From Rhodobacteraceae bacterium F11138 (GTDB lineage Bacteria; Pseudomonadota; Alphaproteobacteria; Rhodobacterales; Rhodobacteraceae), in the NCBI GenBank assembly GCA_016521575.1, contig JAEKDP010000007.1, positions 1 through 64,000 on the forward strand: 64,000 bases of DNA, in the 5' to 3' direction. The notes beneath the pieces are model-generated. The model was not told the DNA's origin. It saw only the letters and a list, made by a program, of their open reading frames with translations, and did not search any database. The position numbers and the translations under genes were made by a program. This document shows, one piece after another, positions 51,096 to 60,492 of the stretch. Positions within the stretch are counted from its first letter, which is position 1, and every line of letters begins with the position of its first letter.

Positions 51096-52730
51096 ATGCC
51101 CCGTGCCATTCTGGCGTCTTTCGCCAATCGACTTGCCATGCCCGACCTCAGATGGATGCCCGATGAGGGGTTCACACCGTCGCGGCTGCGAATCGAATTG
51201 CTGTCCGGTCTGACCGTTGCCTTGGCTCTGGTGCCCGAAGCGGTGGCCTTTGCGTTCGTCGCCGGAGTGCACCCGCTGGTGGGATTGTATGCCGCGTTTC
51301 TGGTCGGATTGATTACGGCGCTGATCGGTGGCCGGCCGGGAATGATTTCCGGCGCGACCGGGGCCCTGGCCGTCGTGATGGTGGCGCTGGTGGCGCAGCA
51401 CGGGGTCGAATACCTGTTCGCCACCGTGGTGCTGATGGGCATTCTGCAGGTCTTTGCCGGGATCATGCAGTGGGGCAAGTTCATCCGGCTGGTGCCGCAT
51501 CCGGTCATGCTGGGTTTCGTGAACGGGCTGGCTATTGTGATCTTTCTGGCCCAGCTGGGCCAGTTCAAGGTGCCCGGCAGCATGGAAAACACGGGTCACG
51601 GCATGTCCGGCGGCGAATGGCTGAGCGGCACGCCCCTGTATCTGATGCTGGGGCTGGTGGCGTTGACCATGGCGATCATCTGGGTGATGCCCCGGATTAC
51701 GCGGGTCATTCCCGCGCCTCTGGCCGGGATCGGTATCGTGGCCGCGCTGGTCATTGCGGTGGGGCTGGATGTGCCGCGCGTGGGCGATCTGGCGTCGATC
51801 CAGGGTGGGCTGCCGTCGCTGCATGTCCCGATGGTGCCGCTGACCTGGGAAACGCTGGAGATCATCCTGCCCTATTCCGTGATTCTGGCGGCCATCGGCC
51901 TGATTGAAAGCCTGCTGACGCTGAACCTGGTTGGTGAAATTACCGGCAAGCGGGGCGGTGCGTCGCAGGAATGTATCGCGCAGGGGGTTGCCAATACCGT
52001 TACCGGCTTTTTCGGAGGCATGGGCGGCTGCGCGATGATCGGCCAGTCCATGATCAACGTCAAATCGGGTGGGCGCACCCGGGTGGCCGGTGTGGCGGCG
52101 GCGGTGTTCCTGTTGGTGTTCATCCTGTTTGCCGCCCCGGTGATCGAACTGATTCCGCTGGCGGCGCTGGTCGGAGTGATGTTCATGGTGGTGATCGGCA
52201 CCTTTGCCTGGAACAGTCTGACCATTCTGCGCAAGGTGCCGTTGATGGATGCCTTCGTGATCCTGCTGGTGACGGTCGTGACGGTCATGGAAGACCTGGC
52301 CGTGGCCGTGGTGGTCGGCGTGGTCGTCAGCGCGCTGGCCTATGCCTGGAACAATGCGCGCCGCATCAGCGCCCACACCCGCGAGTCGGTCACCGACAAG
52401 GGTGCCAAGGTCTATGAGATCCGCGGCCCGCTGTTCTTTGGGTCGTCGGATGGATTCGCCGAATTGTTCGACGTCGCCAGCGACCCCGACACCGTGATCG
52501 TGGATTTCGCTGAAAGCCGGGTGGTGGATCAGTCCGCTCTGCAGGCGATCGAAGCTATCGCGCAGAAATACGAAGCCGCCGGCAAGCAGATCAAGCTGCG
52601 CCATCTGAGCCGCGATTGTCACAAGTTGCTCAAGAAGGCAGGCCATCTGATGGTCGATAGCGATGATGATCCGGATTATGCGCTGGCTGTGGATTATTCG
52701 GTGCGGACAGGTATTCTGGGCGGGCATTGA
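51096..52730 (+). CDS. SulP-family anion transporter with STAS domain
   Basis: A 544-residue transporter. About ten to twelve hydrophobic segments cover residues 35-430, including GLYAAFLVGLITALIGGRPGMISGATGALA, typical of SulP. A cytoplasmic STAS domain follows (about 435-535: DTVIVDFAESRVVDQSALQAIEAIA). Bacterial SulP proteins carry sulfate, bicarbonate or dicarboxylates with sodium or protons; which one applies here cannot be told. AGGA is eight bases before the ATG. Confidence 0.93.
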   Translation: MPRAILASFANRLAMPDLRWMPDEGFTPSRLRIELLSGLTVALALVPEAVAFAFVAGVHPLVGLYAAFLVGLITALIGGRPGMISGATGALAVVMVALVAQHGVEYLFATVVLMGILQVFAGIMQWGKFIRLVPHPVMLGFVNGLAIVIFLAQLGQFKVPGSMENTGHGMSGGEWLSGTPLYLMLGLVALTMAIIWVMPRITRVIPAPLAGIGIVAALVIAVGLDVPRVGDLASIQGGLPSLHVPMVPLTWETLEIILPYSVILAAIGLIESLLTLNLVGEITGKRGGASQECIAQGVANTVTGFFGGMGGCAMIGQSMINVKSGGRTRVAGVAAAVFLLVFILFAAPVIELIPLAALVGVMFMVVIGTFAWNSLTILRKVPLMDAFVILLVTVVTVMEDLAVAVVVGVVVSALAYAWNNARRISAHTRESVTDKGAKVYEIRGPLFFGSSDGFAELFDVASDPDTVIVDFAESRVVDQSALQAIEAIAQKYEAAGKQIKLRHLSRDCHKLLKKAGHLMVDSDDDPDYALAVDYSVRTGILGGH

Positions 52731-52868
52731 GCGGCGATTGGCACGGTGTCCGGCGCCGGCGCTTGCGGGCTTCTGAGCAATACCGCGGGGGCAGGGCGCG
52801 CGCAGCCGCGCCGTGCCATGCCTGACTGATACCGGCCGGTGTAGTCGGCTGATCCCACCCTGGGTGGC

Positions 52869-53480
52869 TTATGGCGTTTCACCTGGGCGGCGCAGTTCGA
52901 ACAGTTCGGTCACCCGCGCATAGTCGCGATAGCCAAGCCGCGAGAGCGGCTGGAAGCTGGTGACGTCAAACCGTCCGTCGCGGATGCAATCGTCGCGCAT
53001 GTGAATGCCGGTGACTTCGCCCAGTACCAATTGGTTGGAGGCCCCCGGCAGGGTGATGATCCGGGTCAGTTTGCATTCCAGCGACGCCGGGGCCCCTTGC
53101 ACGCGGGGGCAGGGGATGGTGTCGCATTCCGCGGCGGTCAGCCCGGCCTCGGCGAATTCATCCACGTCCTTGGCCAGGTCGGCTGAACTGGTGTTCATGG
53201 CGTCCCGCATGGCGTATTCCACGATATTGACGCAAAATACACCGGTTTGCGCGATGTTGGCGACGCTGTCCTTGGTGTTGTCCTGATCCGCCTTGGGGGT
53301 GGTCGAGGAGAACATCACCTGCGGCGGGGTATAGGCCACGGCGTTGAAAAAGGAATAGGGGGCCAGGTTGTTGGTCCCATCCTCGGCGCGGGTCGAGATC
53401 CATCCGATCGGGCGTGGCGTGACGATGGCGTTGAACGGGTTGTGCGGCAGCCCATGGCCGTCTTCGGGGCGGTAAAACAT
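52869..53480 (-). CDS. Flavin reductase-like (DIM6/NTAB) domain protein
   Basis: A 203-residue FMN-binding split-barrel protein of the flavin reductase-like family. Recognisable parts are NAIVTPRPIGWISTRAEDGTNNLAPYSFFNAVAYTPP and VFCVNIVEYAMRDAMNTSS. Members reduce flavin for two-component monooxygenases or bind FMN with other roles. Start ATG at 53480 (MFYRPEDGHGLPHNPF) has GGAGACG upstream, and an ATG eight codons earlier is less likely. No partner monooxygenase is adjacent. Confidence 0.87.
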   Translation of the reverse strand: MFYRPEDGHGLPHNPFNAIVTPRPIGWISTRAEDGTNNLAPYSFFNAVAYTPPQVMFSSTTPKADQDNTKDSVANIAQTGVFCVNIVEYAMRDAMNTSSADLAKDVDEFAEAGLTAAECDTIPCPRVQGAPASLECKLTRIITLPGASNQLVLGEVTGIHMRDDCIRDGRFDVTSFQPLSRLGYRDYARVTELFELRRPGETP

Positions 53481-53560
53481 AGACGTCTCCAGTTGTTTGC
53501 CCAAGACCTAGCGGCGTGCTAGGGCGATTGCCACCACATACTGCAGAACGGACGCGCCGC

Positions 53561-54058
53561 GTGCTAGAACTGAGACCTGAGAAACAGGACGACTGGTGGG
53601 AGGTCGAAGCGTTGTTTGACCTGTGTTTCGCGCCCGGGCGCGAGGCCCTGTCGTCCTATCGGCTGCGCGACGGCGTTCCCCCGGTTCCCGGCCTTTCGTT
53701 GGTGGCCCGGGACGAGACGGGGATTCTGGCGGGTGCCATCCGGTTCTGGCCGGTTCGTGTCGGCGACGCCCCGGCGCTGCTGCTGGGGCCGGTTGCCGTT
53801 CACCCGACGCATCAGGGCGAAGGCCTGGGCGGGGTGCTGATCCGGGACGGGCTGGCCGCAGCGCAGGCCGACGGCTGGCTGCGGGTGTTGCTGGTCGGCG
53901 ATGCCCCGTATTACCGGCGGTTCGGCTTTACCCGCCTGGACGATGTCAGAATGCCGCCCCCGACCAATCCCGAACGGGTGTTGGGCCACGCGTTGCGCGA
54001 AGGCGCCTGGGCCGGTGTGTGCGGCGATGTGACGGGCGGGACCGTGCAAGGGCATTGA
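53561..54058 (+). CDS. GNAT-family N-acetyltransferase
   Basis: A 165-residue acetyltransferase. LLGPVAVHPTHQGEGLGGVLIRDGLA is motif A with the acetyl-CoA loop, and LLVGDAPYYRRFGFTRL is the B motif. The substrate is unknown. The start is uncertain: GTG at 53561 (then LELRPEKQDDWWEVEALF) fits related proteins, while a GTG at 53516 would add 15 residues; neither has a clear ribosome binding site. The nine-base sequence GCGTGCTAG occurs at both sites. Confidence 0.82.
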   Translation: MLELRPEKQDDWWEVEALFDLCFAPGREALSSYRLRDGVPPVPGLSLVARDETGILAGAIRFWPVRVGDAPALLLGPVAVHPTHQGEGLGGVLIRDGLAAAQADGWLRVLLVGDAPYYRRFGFTRLDDVRMPPPTNPERVLGHALREGAWAGVCGDVTGGTVQGH

Positions 54059-54106
54059 AACCGGGACCATGAACGCCGATCTTGGGTGCAGCGGCGGGGG
54101 AAACCG

Positions 54107-54865
54107 ATGAATGATATTGTGACGGTACAACCAGTGGATGTCCAAGCCGAGCTGGATCGGCTGGCGCGGCATTACCGTGCCGCTGGCGGCGCGGGTGTGC
54201 AGCTGCTGACCATGCTGGGCGGGCGGGCCGAAGGTCTGATAGACCGTCTGCCGCGCTCGGTGCGGTCCGGGTTGACCGGGGCGACCGAACAGGCCCTGAC
54301 AGTGGCCATGCGTGCCGCCAACGGATCCCGCGCGGCGGTGCCGGATCAGAAGGGATGGGTCAACACGGCCGTAACGACGGCGATGGGCGCTGCTGGCGGG
54401 TTTGGCGGCGCACCGACGGCCCTGATCGAATTGCCTTTGACGACCGCGATGTTGTTGCGGTCCATCCAGGGGGTTGCGATCGAGCACGGGTTCGACCCTG
54501 CCGCGCGCAGTGTTCAGTTCGACTGTGTCCGGGTTTTTGCGTCCGCCGGTCCGCTGGAGCAGGACGACGGCGCGGATCTGGGTTTCGTATCCCTGCGGCT
54601 GACGTTGACCGGGGGGGCGATGCACAAGCTGATCGCGGCCGTCGCACCCCGGCTGGCCACTGCGCTGGGTCAGAAGCTGGCGGCGCAGACCGTTCCGGTT
54701 CTGGGGGCGGTTGCCGGGGCCACATCAAATTTTGTCTATACCGGCTATTATCAGCAGATCGCGCATGTGCATTTTGGATTGCGGCGGCTGGCGATTGACG
54801 CGGATCTGCCTGAAGATGAATTGATTTCAAGACTTTCAGCTTTAACGAAAGCCCGACTTTCCTGA
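54107..54865 (+). CDS. EcsC-family protein
   Basis: A 252-residue protein with the EcsC pattern: a helical N-terminal part, then VTTAMGAAGGFGGAPTALIELPLTTAMLLRSIQGVAIEHG and a C-terminal helical segment with ATSNFVYTGYYQQIAHVHFGLRRL. In Bacillus EcsC is linked to an ABC system, but in proteobacteria its function is unknown. ATG at 54107 has GGGGGAAA upstream. Probably membrane-associated. Confidence 0.85.
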   Translation: MNDIVTVQPVDVQAELDRLARHYRAAGGAGVQLLTMLGGRAEGLIDRLPRSVRSGLTGATEQALTVAMRAANGSRAAVPDQKGWVNTAVTTAMGAAGGFGGAPTALIELPLTTAMLLRSIQGVAIEHGFDPAARSVQFDCVRVFASAGPLEQDDGADLGFVSLRLTLTGGAMHKLIAAVAPRLATALGQKLAAQTVPVLGAVAGATSNFVYTGYYQQIAHVHFGLRRLAIDADLPEDELISRLSALTKARLS

Positions 54866-54989
54866 CCCCACAGTGTGATTGTGCGCGCGCGATCCACAAA
54901 ATATGGGGTGTTGGCCAAGTTTTTTGATGAAATCCGATAGGGCAGGTTGTATTATCGGCTGAAAGAAAAACAAAGGCCGGTCGCAGGAT

Positions 54990-55454
54990 ATGTTCATCAA
55001 ACAACTGCCGTTGACGGTACGCGCATCGCACAAGACCGATGTGCGAAGCCAGTTCGCAGCACTGTGTTATCGGATCGTGCAGAACAAACCTCAGGTCTTG
55101 CTGATTACCGCGCGCAAGTCCGGCCGATGGATCATCCCCAAGGGCTGGCCGATGGACGGGATGACTCCGGCGCGCAGCGCGGCGCAAGAGGCCTGGGAAG
55201 AGGCCGGTGTGATCGGCAAGGCGGTTGATCGGTGTCTGGGGCTGTATTCGTACAACAAGAACCATTGTACCGTGGGCGGTATGCCCTGCGTGGCGATGGT
55301 GTTCCCGGTCAGGGTCAAGTCCCTGGCCCAGAACTTTCCCGAACGTAAGCAGCGGCGGCGCAGGTGGTTTTCCCCCAAAAAGGCGGCGTCCAGGGTTCTG
55401 GAACCCGAACTGGCGCGGATTCTGCGGGATTTTGATCCGAGAATTTTACATTAA
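54990..55454 (+). CDS. Nudix hydrolase (diphosphoinositol polyphosphate/Ap-nA-type)
   Basis: A 154-residue Nudix protein. The box region is KGWPMDGMTPARSAAQEAWEEAGVIG; the canonical E of GX5E is a Met and the R of REUXEE is a Gln, an arrangement seen in the alphaproteobacterial group related to diphosphoinositol polyphosphate phosphohydrolases. EEAG is intact, so metal binding is likely. The basic C-terminus (RKQRRRRWFSPKKAA) is notable. Substrate uncertain. Confidence 0.85.
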   Translation: MFIKQLPLTVRASHKTDVRSQFAALCYRIVQNKPQVLLITARKSGRWIIPKGWPMDGMTPARSAAQEAWEEAGVIGKAVDRCLGLYSYNKNHCTVGGMPCVAMVFPVRVKSLAQNFPERKQRRRRWFSPKKAASRVLEPELARILRDFDPRILH

Positions 55455-55525
55455 CTCAAATCACTATCTGGAACTTGGCAGCGCAGCGGATTTCTGGTCT
55501 TATGTGCTTTCCAAGGGGCGAGACA

Positions 55526-55957
55526 ATGATCCAGTATGCGTTGAAATGTGTCGATGATCACTGCTTTGACAGCTGGTTTCAGTCTGCAGAGGCGTTTGAA
55601 ACGCTGATCTCTTCCGGAATGGTGTCCTGTGTCGTATGCGGCAGCACCAAGGTTGAAAAGGCGATCATGTCCCCAAGGGTCAGCGCCAGCCGCACGTCAC
55701 AGGAAAAAGAGGCGGGACCGCTGAGCCAGCCGGCCAGCCCGGCGGAACAGGCCATTGCCGACTTGCGCCGCAAGATCGAAAGCGAATCCGATTATGTGGG
55801 CGTGAATTTTGCCGCTGAAGCCCGCGCCATGCATGAGGGCGATCTGCCCGAGCGCTCGATCTACGGCGAGGCGCGACCGGAAGAGGCGCGCAAACTGCTT
55901 GAAGACGGTGTGCCGGTGGCGCCTTTGCCCTTCATGCCCAACCGCAAGGCAAACTGA
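55526..55957 (+). CDS. DUF1178 protein
   Basis: A 143-residue small protein of the DUF1178 group: IQYALKCVDDHCFDSWFQSAEAFETLISSG, then VSCVVCGSTKVEKAIMSPRV, and a C-terminal half with SIYGEARPEEARKLLEDGVPVAPLPF. The four Cys (two pairs near residues 7-11 and 34-37) may bind zinc. Function unknown. ATG at 55526 has AAGGGG seven bases ahead. Follows the Nudix gene in the same direction. Confidence 0.88.
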   Translation: MIQYALKCVDDHCFDSWFQSAEAFETLISSGMVSCVVCGSTKVEKAIMSPRVSASRTSQEKEAGPLSQPASPAEQAIADLRRKIESESDYVGVNFAAEARAMHEGDLPERSIYGEARPEEARKLLEDGVPVAPLPFMPNRKAN

Positions 55958-56117
55958 CCTTCCCGCATTGCGGCAAGGCATGATCCTGCCCGCACAGGGT
56001 ATCCCGGTCTCTGCATTCCGCGCAGTCCGGCGCGCGGGTTTGTACACTTGCCCTTGGCCAGCGCCTCGCATATGAGGCGGGCGACCCACTGCCTGGGCAC
56101 ATGGAAAGGCCCGAAAC

Positions 56118-57356
56118 ATGCCCGTTCTCGTGATGAAATTCGGCGGCACATCTGTCGCCAACCTGGACCGGATCCGCCGCGCCGCCAAGCGCGTGGGGGT
56201 CGAGGTGGCCAAGGGATATGATGTCATCGTCATCGTCTCGGCGATGTCGGGAAAGACCAACGAACTGGTTGGCTGGGTCAATGAAACGTCGCCGCTTTAC
56301 GATGCGCGGGAATATGACGCTGTGGTGTCCTCGGGTGAAAACGTCACTGCCGGGCTGATGGCGCTGACGTTGCAGGAAATGGATGTGCCGGCACGCAGTT
56401 GGCAGGGGTGGCAGGTTCCGGTCAGGACCACGGACGCCCACGCCAGCGCCCGGATCGAGGAAATTCCCACGGACAATATCACGGCCAAGTTCGGCGAAGG
56501 CATGCGGGTCGCTGTCGTGGCGGGTTTTCAGGGCATCGGCCCCGACGGGCGCATCACGACGCTGGGTCGCGGCGGGTCCGATACCACGGCTGTTGCATTC
56601 GCGGCTGCTTTTGACGCGGAACGCTGCGACATCTACACCGATGTGGACGGCGTATATACGACCGATCCGAGAATCACCGACAAGGCGCGAAAACTGGATC
56701 GGATCGCGTTCGAGGAAATGCTGGAACTTGCCAGCATGGGGGCAAAGGTGCTTCAGACCCGCTCGGTCGAGTTGGCGATGCGCTACAAGGTCAAACTGCG
56801 TGTGCTCAGCAGTTTCGAAGAACAGTCCGACAGCGCCGGTACGCTGGTATGCGATGAGGAAGATATCATGGAATCCAACATAGTGGCCGGTGTGGCCCAT
56901 TCCCGTGACGAAGCCAAGATGACCCTGCTGTCGGTGGCGGATCGCCCGGGCATTGCCGCGACCATATTTGCCGCGCTGTCCGATGCCGGGGTCAATGTGG
57001 ACATGATCGTGCAGAACATCAGCGAAGAAGGCCGCACCGACATGACCTTTTCGTGCCCGACCGAACAGGTGACGCGCGCGGACAATGCAATGGCCGCCGC
57101 CAAGGACAAGGGCGTTCTGAATTTCGGCGAACTGGTCGCGGACAAGAACGTGGCCAAGGTTTCGGTGGTGGGAATCGGGATGCGCAGCCATACCGGCGTG
57201 GCCGCCAAAATGTTCCAGGTACTCTCGGCAGAGGGGATCAATATCAAGGTGATCACAACCTCAGAGATTAAAATTTCCGTTCTGATTGACCGGAAATACA
57301 TGGAACTTGCGGTTCAGGCCCTGCATGATGCGTTTGAACTGGACAAGGTCGCCTGA
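56118..57356 (+). CDS. lysC: Aspartate kinase
   Basis: A 412-residue aspartokinase, first enzyme of the lysine, threonine and methionine pathways. The catalytic domain has VMKFGGTSVANLDRI at residues 4-18 and GRGGSDTTAVAFAA; two C-terminal ACT domains (about 265-412, from TLLSVADRPGIAATIF) carry allosteric control. In alphaproteobacteria lysC is commonly followed by ptsP, as here. The upstream gap holds only a weak inverted repeat. Confidence 0.97.
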   Translation: MPVLVMKFGGTSVANLDRIRRAAKRVGVEVAKGYDVIVIVSAMSGKTNELVGWVNETSPLYDAREYDAVVSSGENVTAGLMALTLQEMDVPARSWQGWQVPVRTTDAHASARIEEIPTDNITAKFGEGMRVAVVAGFQGIGPDGRITTLGRGGSDTTAVAFAAAFDAERCDIYTDVDGVYTTDPRITDKARKLDRIAFEEMLELASMGAKVLQTRSVELAMRYKVKLRVLSSFEEQSDSAGTLVCDEEDIMESNIVAGVAHSRDEAKMTLLSVADRPGIAATIFAALSDAGVNVDMIVQNISEEGRTDMTFSCPTEQVTRADNAMAAAKDKGVLNFGELVADKNVAKVSVVGIGMRSHTGVAAKMFQVLSAEGINIKVITTSEIKISVLIDRKYMELAVQALHDAFELDKVA

Positions 57357-57402
57357 GCGCATTCCGCTGCGGGGGCTGTCCACAGGCAACTGAAGCGGGC
57401 GC

Positions 57403-59646
57403 ATGTCAGAACGTACCGAAACGGAAAGTCGCAAACTGCTTGGGCGTTTGCGCGATGCCATGGCCAGCGATGTCGCCGGCCAGGCGCGGCTGGACAAGAT
57501 CACAAATCTGATCGCTGACAGCATGGGAACCGAGGTGTGTTCGGTCTATCTGTTTCGGGACCCTGAAACGCTGGAACTTTGCGCGACCGAAGGGTTGGAC
57601 TCCGCCGCCGTGCACCAGACCCGGATGCGCATGGGGGAAGGTCTTGTGGGGCGCGTGGCCCGCACCGGCAAAGTCATCAACACACCCGACGCCCCGGCGG
57701 AAAAGGGGTTCCGCTATATGCCGGAAACCGGAGAAGAGCGGTTTTCGTCGTTCCTGGGAATCCCGGTGCAACGATTGGGCGAAAAACTGGGCGTTCTGGT
57801 GGTTCAGTCGCGCGATGCCCGCGTTTTCACGGCCGATGAACTCTATGCGCTGGAAGTGGTCGCCATGGTGATCGCCGAAATGACCGAGCTGGGGGCTTTT
57901 GTCGGTGAAGGCGCGGCCCTGTCTGCGCGGCATCAGAAATCTGCCCTGTTTCGCGGCACCACCGCGCAGGAGGGGGCCGCCGAAGGTCATGTATGGCTGC
58001 ACGAACCGCGGGTCGTGGTGGCCAATCCGATTGCCGATGATCCGCACCGCGAATTGGAACGCCTGAACGAGGCGATCGAGGAATTGCGCGTCGGCGTGGA
58101 CCGGATGCTGGAAATGTCGCGCAATGGCGACAAGGAGCAGCTTCAGGTGCTTGAAGCCTATCGGATGTTTGCCAACTCCAAGGGCTGGCTGCGCCGGATG
58201 GAAGAAGACATCAGCCGCGGGCTGAGCGCCGAGGCCGCCGTGGAAAAGGAACAATCCCAGGCCCGCGCCCGTCTGGCCCAGGTCAACGATTCCTATCTGC
58301 GCGAACGACTGAGCGATCTGGACGACCTGTCCAACCGTCTGTTGCGCATCCTCACCGGGCAGGGCAGCGAAACCGGGGCCGACATACCGCCGGACCCGAT
58401 CCTGGTTGCGCGCAATATCGGCCCGGCGGAACTGTTGGAATACGGGCGCAGATTGCGTGGCATCGTGCTTGAAGAAGGGTCCGTGGGCAGCCATGCGGCC
58501 ATTGTGGCGCGCGCGCTGGCCATTCCGCTGGTGGTGCACGCGGATGGTGTCACCACCGAGGCGCTGAACGGCGATCACATCATGGTCGATGGCGATCAGG
58601 CGTCGGTGCATCTGCGCCCGGACGACAACATCGTCACGGCATTTCGCGACAAGATCGCGATGCAGGCCCAGGCCCAGGAACGCTATGCCTCGATTCGGGA
58701 CAAGCCCGCCGAAACCTTGTGCGGTGCGCGGATCAGCCTGACGATGAACGCCGGGCTGATGGCTGACCTTCCGTCGCTTGAAGGGTCGGGGGCCGAAGGC
58801 GTGGGGCTGTTTCGTACCGAACTGCAGTTCCTGATCCGCAACCAGATGCCCAAACGGACCGAACTGGCCGAACTCTACGCGCGGGTCCTGGATTCGGCGC
58901 ATGGCAAACGCGTGGTGTTTCGGACATTGGACATCGGGTCCGACAAGGTGCTGCCCTATATGAAACCCAATGACGAGCCGAACCCGGCCCTGGGCTGGCG
59001 CGCGATCCGGGTGGGGCTGGACAAACCCGGCGTGATGCGGATGCAGTTGCAGGCGCTGATCCGGGCGGCGAACGGGCGGCCTCTGGCCATCATGTTTCCG
59101 TTCATTGCGCAGGCCGAAGAATATTATGCCGCCCGGGCCGAAGTCGACAAGACGATCGCGCGCGAACAACGGCTGGGCCACAAGCTGCCCGAGGCATTGG
59201 AAATCGGCGCCATGCTGGAAACCCCGTCGCTGGCCTTTGCCGCAGAACGCTTTTTCCGCGAGGTCGAATTCCTGTCCATCGGGGGCAACGATCTGAAACA
59301 GTTCTTCTTTGCGGCGGATCGCGAAAACGAACGGGTTCGGCGGCGCTATGATACGTTGAACGTCAGCTTTCTGGGCCTGATCGAACGGATCGTGGAACGG
59401 TGCGAGCGCACCAACACGCCGCTGTCGTTTTGCGGCGAAGACGCCGGACGCCCGATCGAGGCCCTCTGCCTGGCGGCCATCGGCATCCGGACCCTGTCGA
59501 TGCGCCCGGCATCGATTGGCCCGGTCAAAAGCCTGCTGCGGCGCAGCAATCTGAACGATGTACGCAAGGTGATCGCCGATGCCCGCCATCGCGGTGAACA
59601 ATCCGTGCGCCCGGCGTTGATGGAGCTGCTGCGAAGCCAGGCGTGA
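57403..59646 (+). CDS. ptsP: PEP-protein phosphotransferase PtsP (EI-Ntr)
   Basis: A 747-residue enzyme I of the nitrogen PTS. An N-terminal GAF domain (about 20-155, containing SVYLFRDPETLELCATEG) is followed by the enzyme I body. The phosphorylated His364 lies in GSVGSHAAIVARAL and the PEP-binding domain ends with FCGEDAGRPIEALCLAAIG. It transfers phosphate from PEP to NPr and on to EIIA-Ntr, which senses nitrogen and potassium status. The GAF domain may bind glutamine or a related signal. Lies 46 bases after lysC. Confidence 0.97.
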   Translation: MSERTETESRKLLGRLRDAMASDVAGQARLDKITNLIADSMGTEVCSVYLFRDPETLELCATEGLDSAAVHQTRMRMGEGLVGRVARTGKVINTPDAPAEKGFRYMPETGEERFSSFLGIPVQRLGEKLGVLVVQSRDARVFTADELYALEVVAMVIAEMTELGAFVGEGAALSARHQKSALFRGTTAQEGAAEGHVWLHEPRVVVANPIADDPHRELERLNEAIEELRVGVDRMLEMSRNGDKEQLQVLEAYRMFANSKGWLRRMEEDISRGLSAEAAVEKEQSQARARLAQVNDSYLRERLSDLDDLSNRLLRILTGQGSETGADIPPDPILVARNIGPAELLEYGRRLRGIVLEEGSVGSHAAIVARALAIPLVVHADGVTTEALNGDHIMVDGDQASVHLRPDDNIVTAFRDKIAMQAQAQERYASIRDKPAETLCGARISLTMNAGLMADLPSLEGSGAEGVGLFRTELQFLIRNQMPKRTELAELYARVLDSAHGKRVVFRTLDIGSDKVLPYMKPNDEPNPALGWRAIRVGLDKPGVMRMQLQALIRAANGRPLAIMFPFIAQAEEYYAARAEVDKTIAREQRLGHKLPEALEIGAMLETPSLAFAAERFFREVEFLSIGGNDLKQFFFAADRENERVRRRYDTLNVSFLGLIERIVERCERTNTPLSFCGEDAGRPIEALCLAAIGIRTLSMRPASIGPVKSLLRRSNLNDVRKVIADARHRGEQSVRPALMELLRSQA

Positions 59647-59671
59647 CGAGACAAGCGGCGAAACAACAGGG

Positions 59672-59703
59672 CCGCGCCCGACCCGCCCCCAGGGCGGGCG
59701 CGG
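59672..59703 (+). terminator. Hairpin after ptsP
   Basis: GC-rich sequence with two nested inverted repeats: CCGCGCCC (59672-59679) pairs with GGGCGCGG (59696-59703), or, alternatively, CCCGCCC (59682-59688) with GGGCGGG (59692-59698). Followed by a short T-containing stretch. Located 26 bases after the ptsP stop. Confidence 0.6.
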
Positions 59704-59718
59704 GGTCTATTTACGAGG

Positions 59719-60489
59719 CTATCTTTCTATCCAATCCCCTGCTCGAGGGTGCTGACCATTTGAGATCGGATAGAGGAAATTCCACCGTATGTGATCGAGT
59801 TTTTTCCGAGTCGGTAGAGGGATGTGGAAAAGAGGGACATAAAGAAGACTTAAGATGACCAAAAATAGCCCAAAACCTGAGGATAGTCTTTCCAAAATGT
59901 TGACTTCTACATTGCGAAGGAGGTCCAATTGCTGAGAAGCTAAAAAAATTCCAAAGGCCACTACGGGAAGAAGGGCCGCCACGAGCGATAGGCCTACCAA
60001 ACCTGAGAGAAGTGCCGGCAGCGGCAATCGATGCGTGATGAAAAAGTTTGTGAACTCTGATAAGCCAAGTGAAAGGTCATCTTTTTTTCCACGGATTAGC
60101 CCAAATATACTTGGTGAAAAACCATATAGAACAAGTTTTGCCCCTTCTCTAATTCTAAGGGACATTGCCACCGTTAGGTGGCAAAATGATAGTGCTGAAA
60201 TGAGGAATAGAAAACTCGACGCCAAAAGAAAGTACGAAGCTGGTATGGATGCTTGAAAAGACTGCACCTGAACTTTTATGAGCGTTCCTGACCGAAGTGA
60301 CGAAGAAATTAGATAAGCCATAATCATCAGGCCAACAAACTTCATAAAGTTCTTAATGGCGTCCTCTTCTAATGATGTTAGAATTTCATAGCGACTAACC
60401 CATCCTTCTTGATCTTTTCTGATCTTCCGAAGAGTTGTGCGGAATTCATGCTCCTCTAGTCGTCTAATTGATATCCATTTAGTTTTCAT
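59719..60489 (-). CDS. AT-rich orphan membrane protein of unknown function
   Basis: A 256-residue protein with about four hydrophobic segments (around 50-66, 84-108, 155-185 and 202-225) and a basic N-terminus (MKTKWISIRRLEEHEF). I recognise no family. Base composition of the gene is about 40-45% GC by eye, against 60% or more around it, and codon use differs accordingly, so it was probably acquired by transfer. Its ATG lies three bases past the parE stop, same strand, so it may be read from the parE transcript. Its 3' end is near the ptsP terminator. It carries no mobility gene. Confidence 0.7.
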   Translation of the reverse strand: MKTKWISIRRLEEHEFRTTLRKIRKDQEGWVSRYEILTSLEEDAIKNFMKFVGLMIMAYLISSSLRSGTLIKVQVQSFQASIPASYFLLASSFLFLISALSFCHLTVAMSLRIREGAKLVLYGFSPSIFGLIRGKKDDLSLGLSEFTNFFITHRLPLPALLSGLVGLSLVAALLPVVAFGIFLASQQLDLLRNVEVNILERLSSGFGLFLVILSLLYVPLFHIPLPTRKKLDHIRWNFLYPISNGQHPRAGDWIER

Positions 60490-60492
60490 CCC

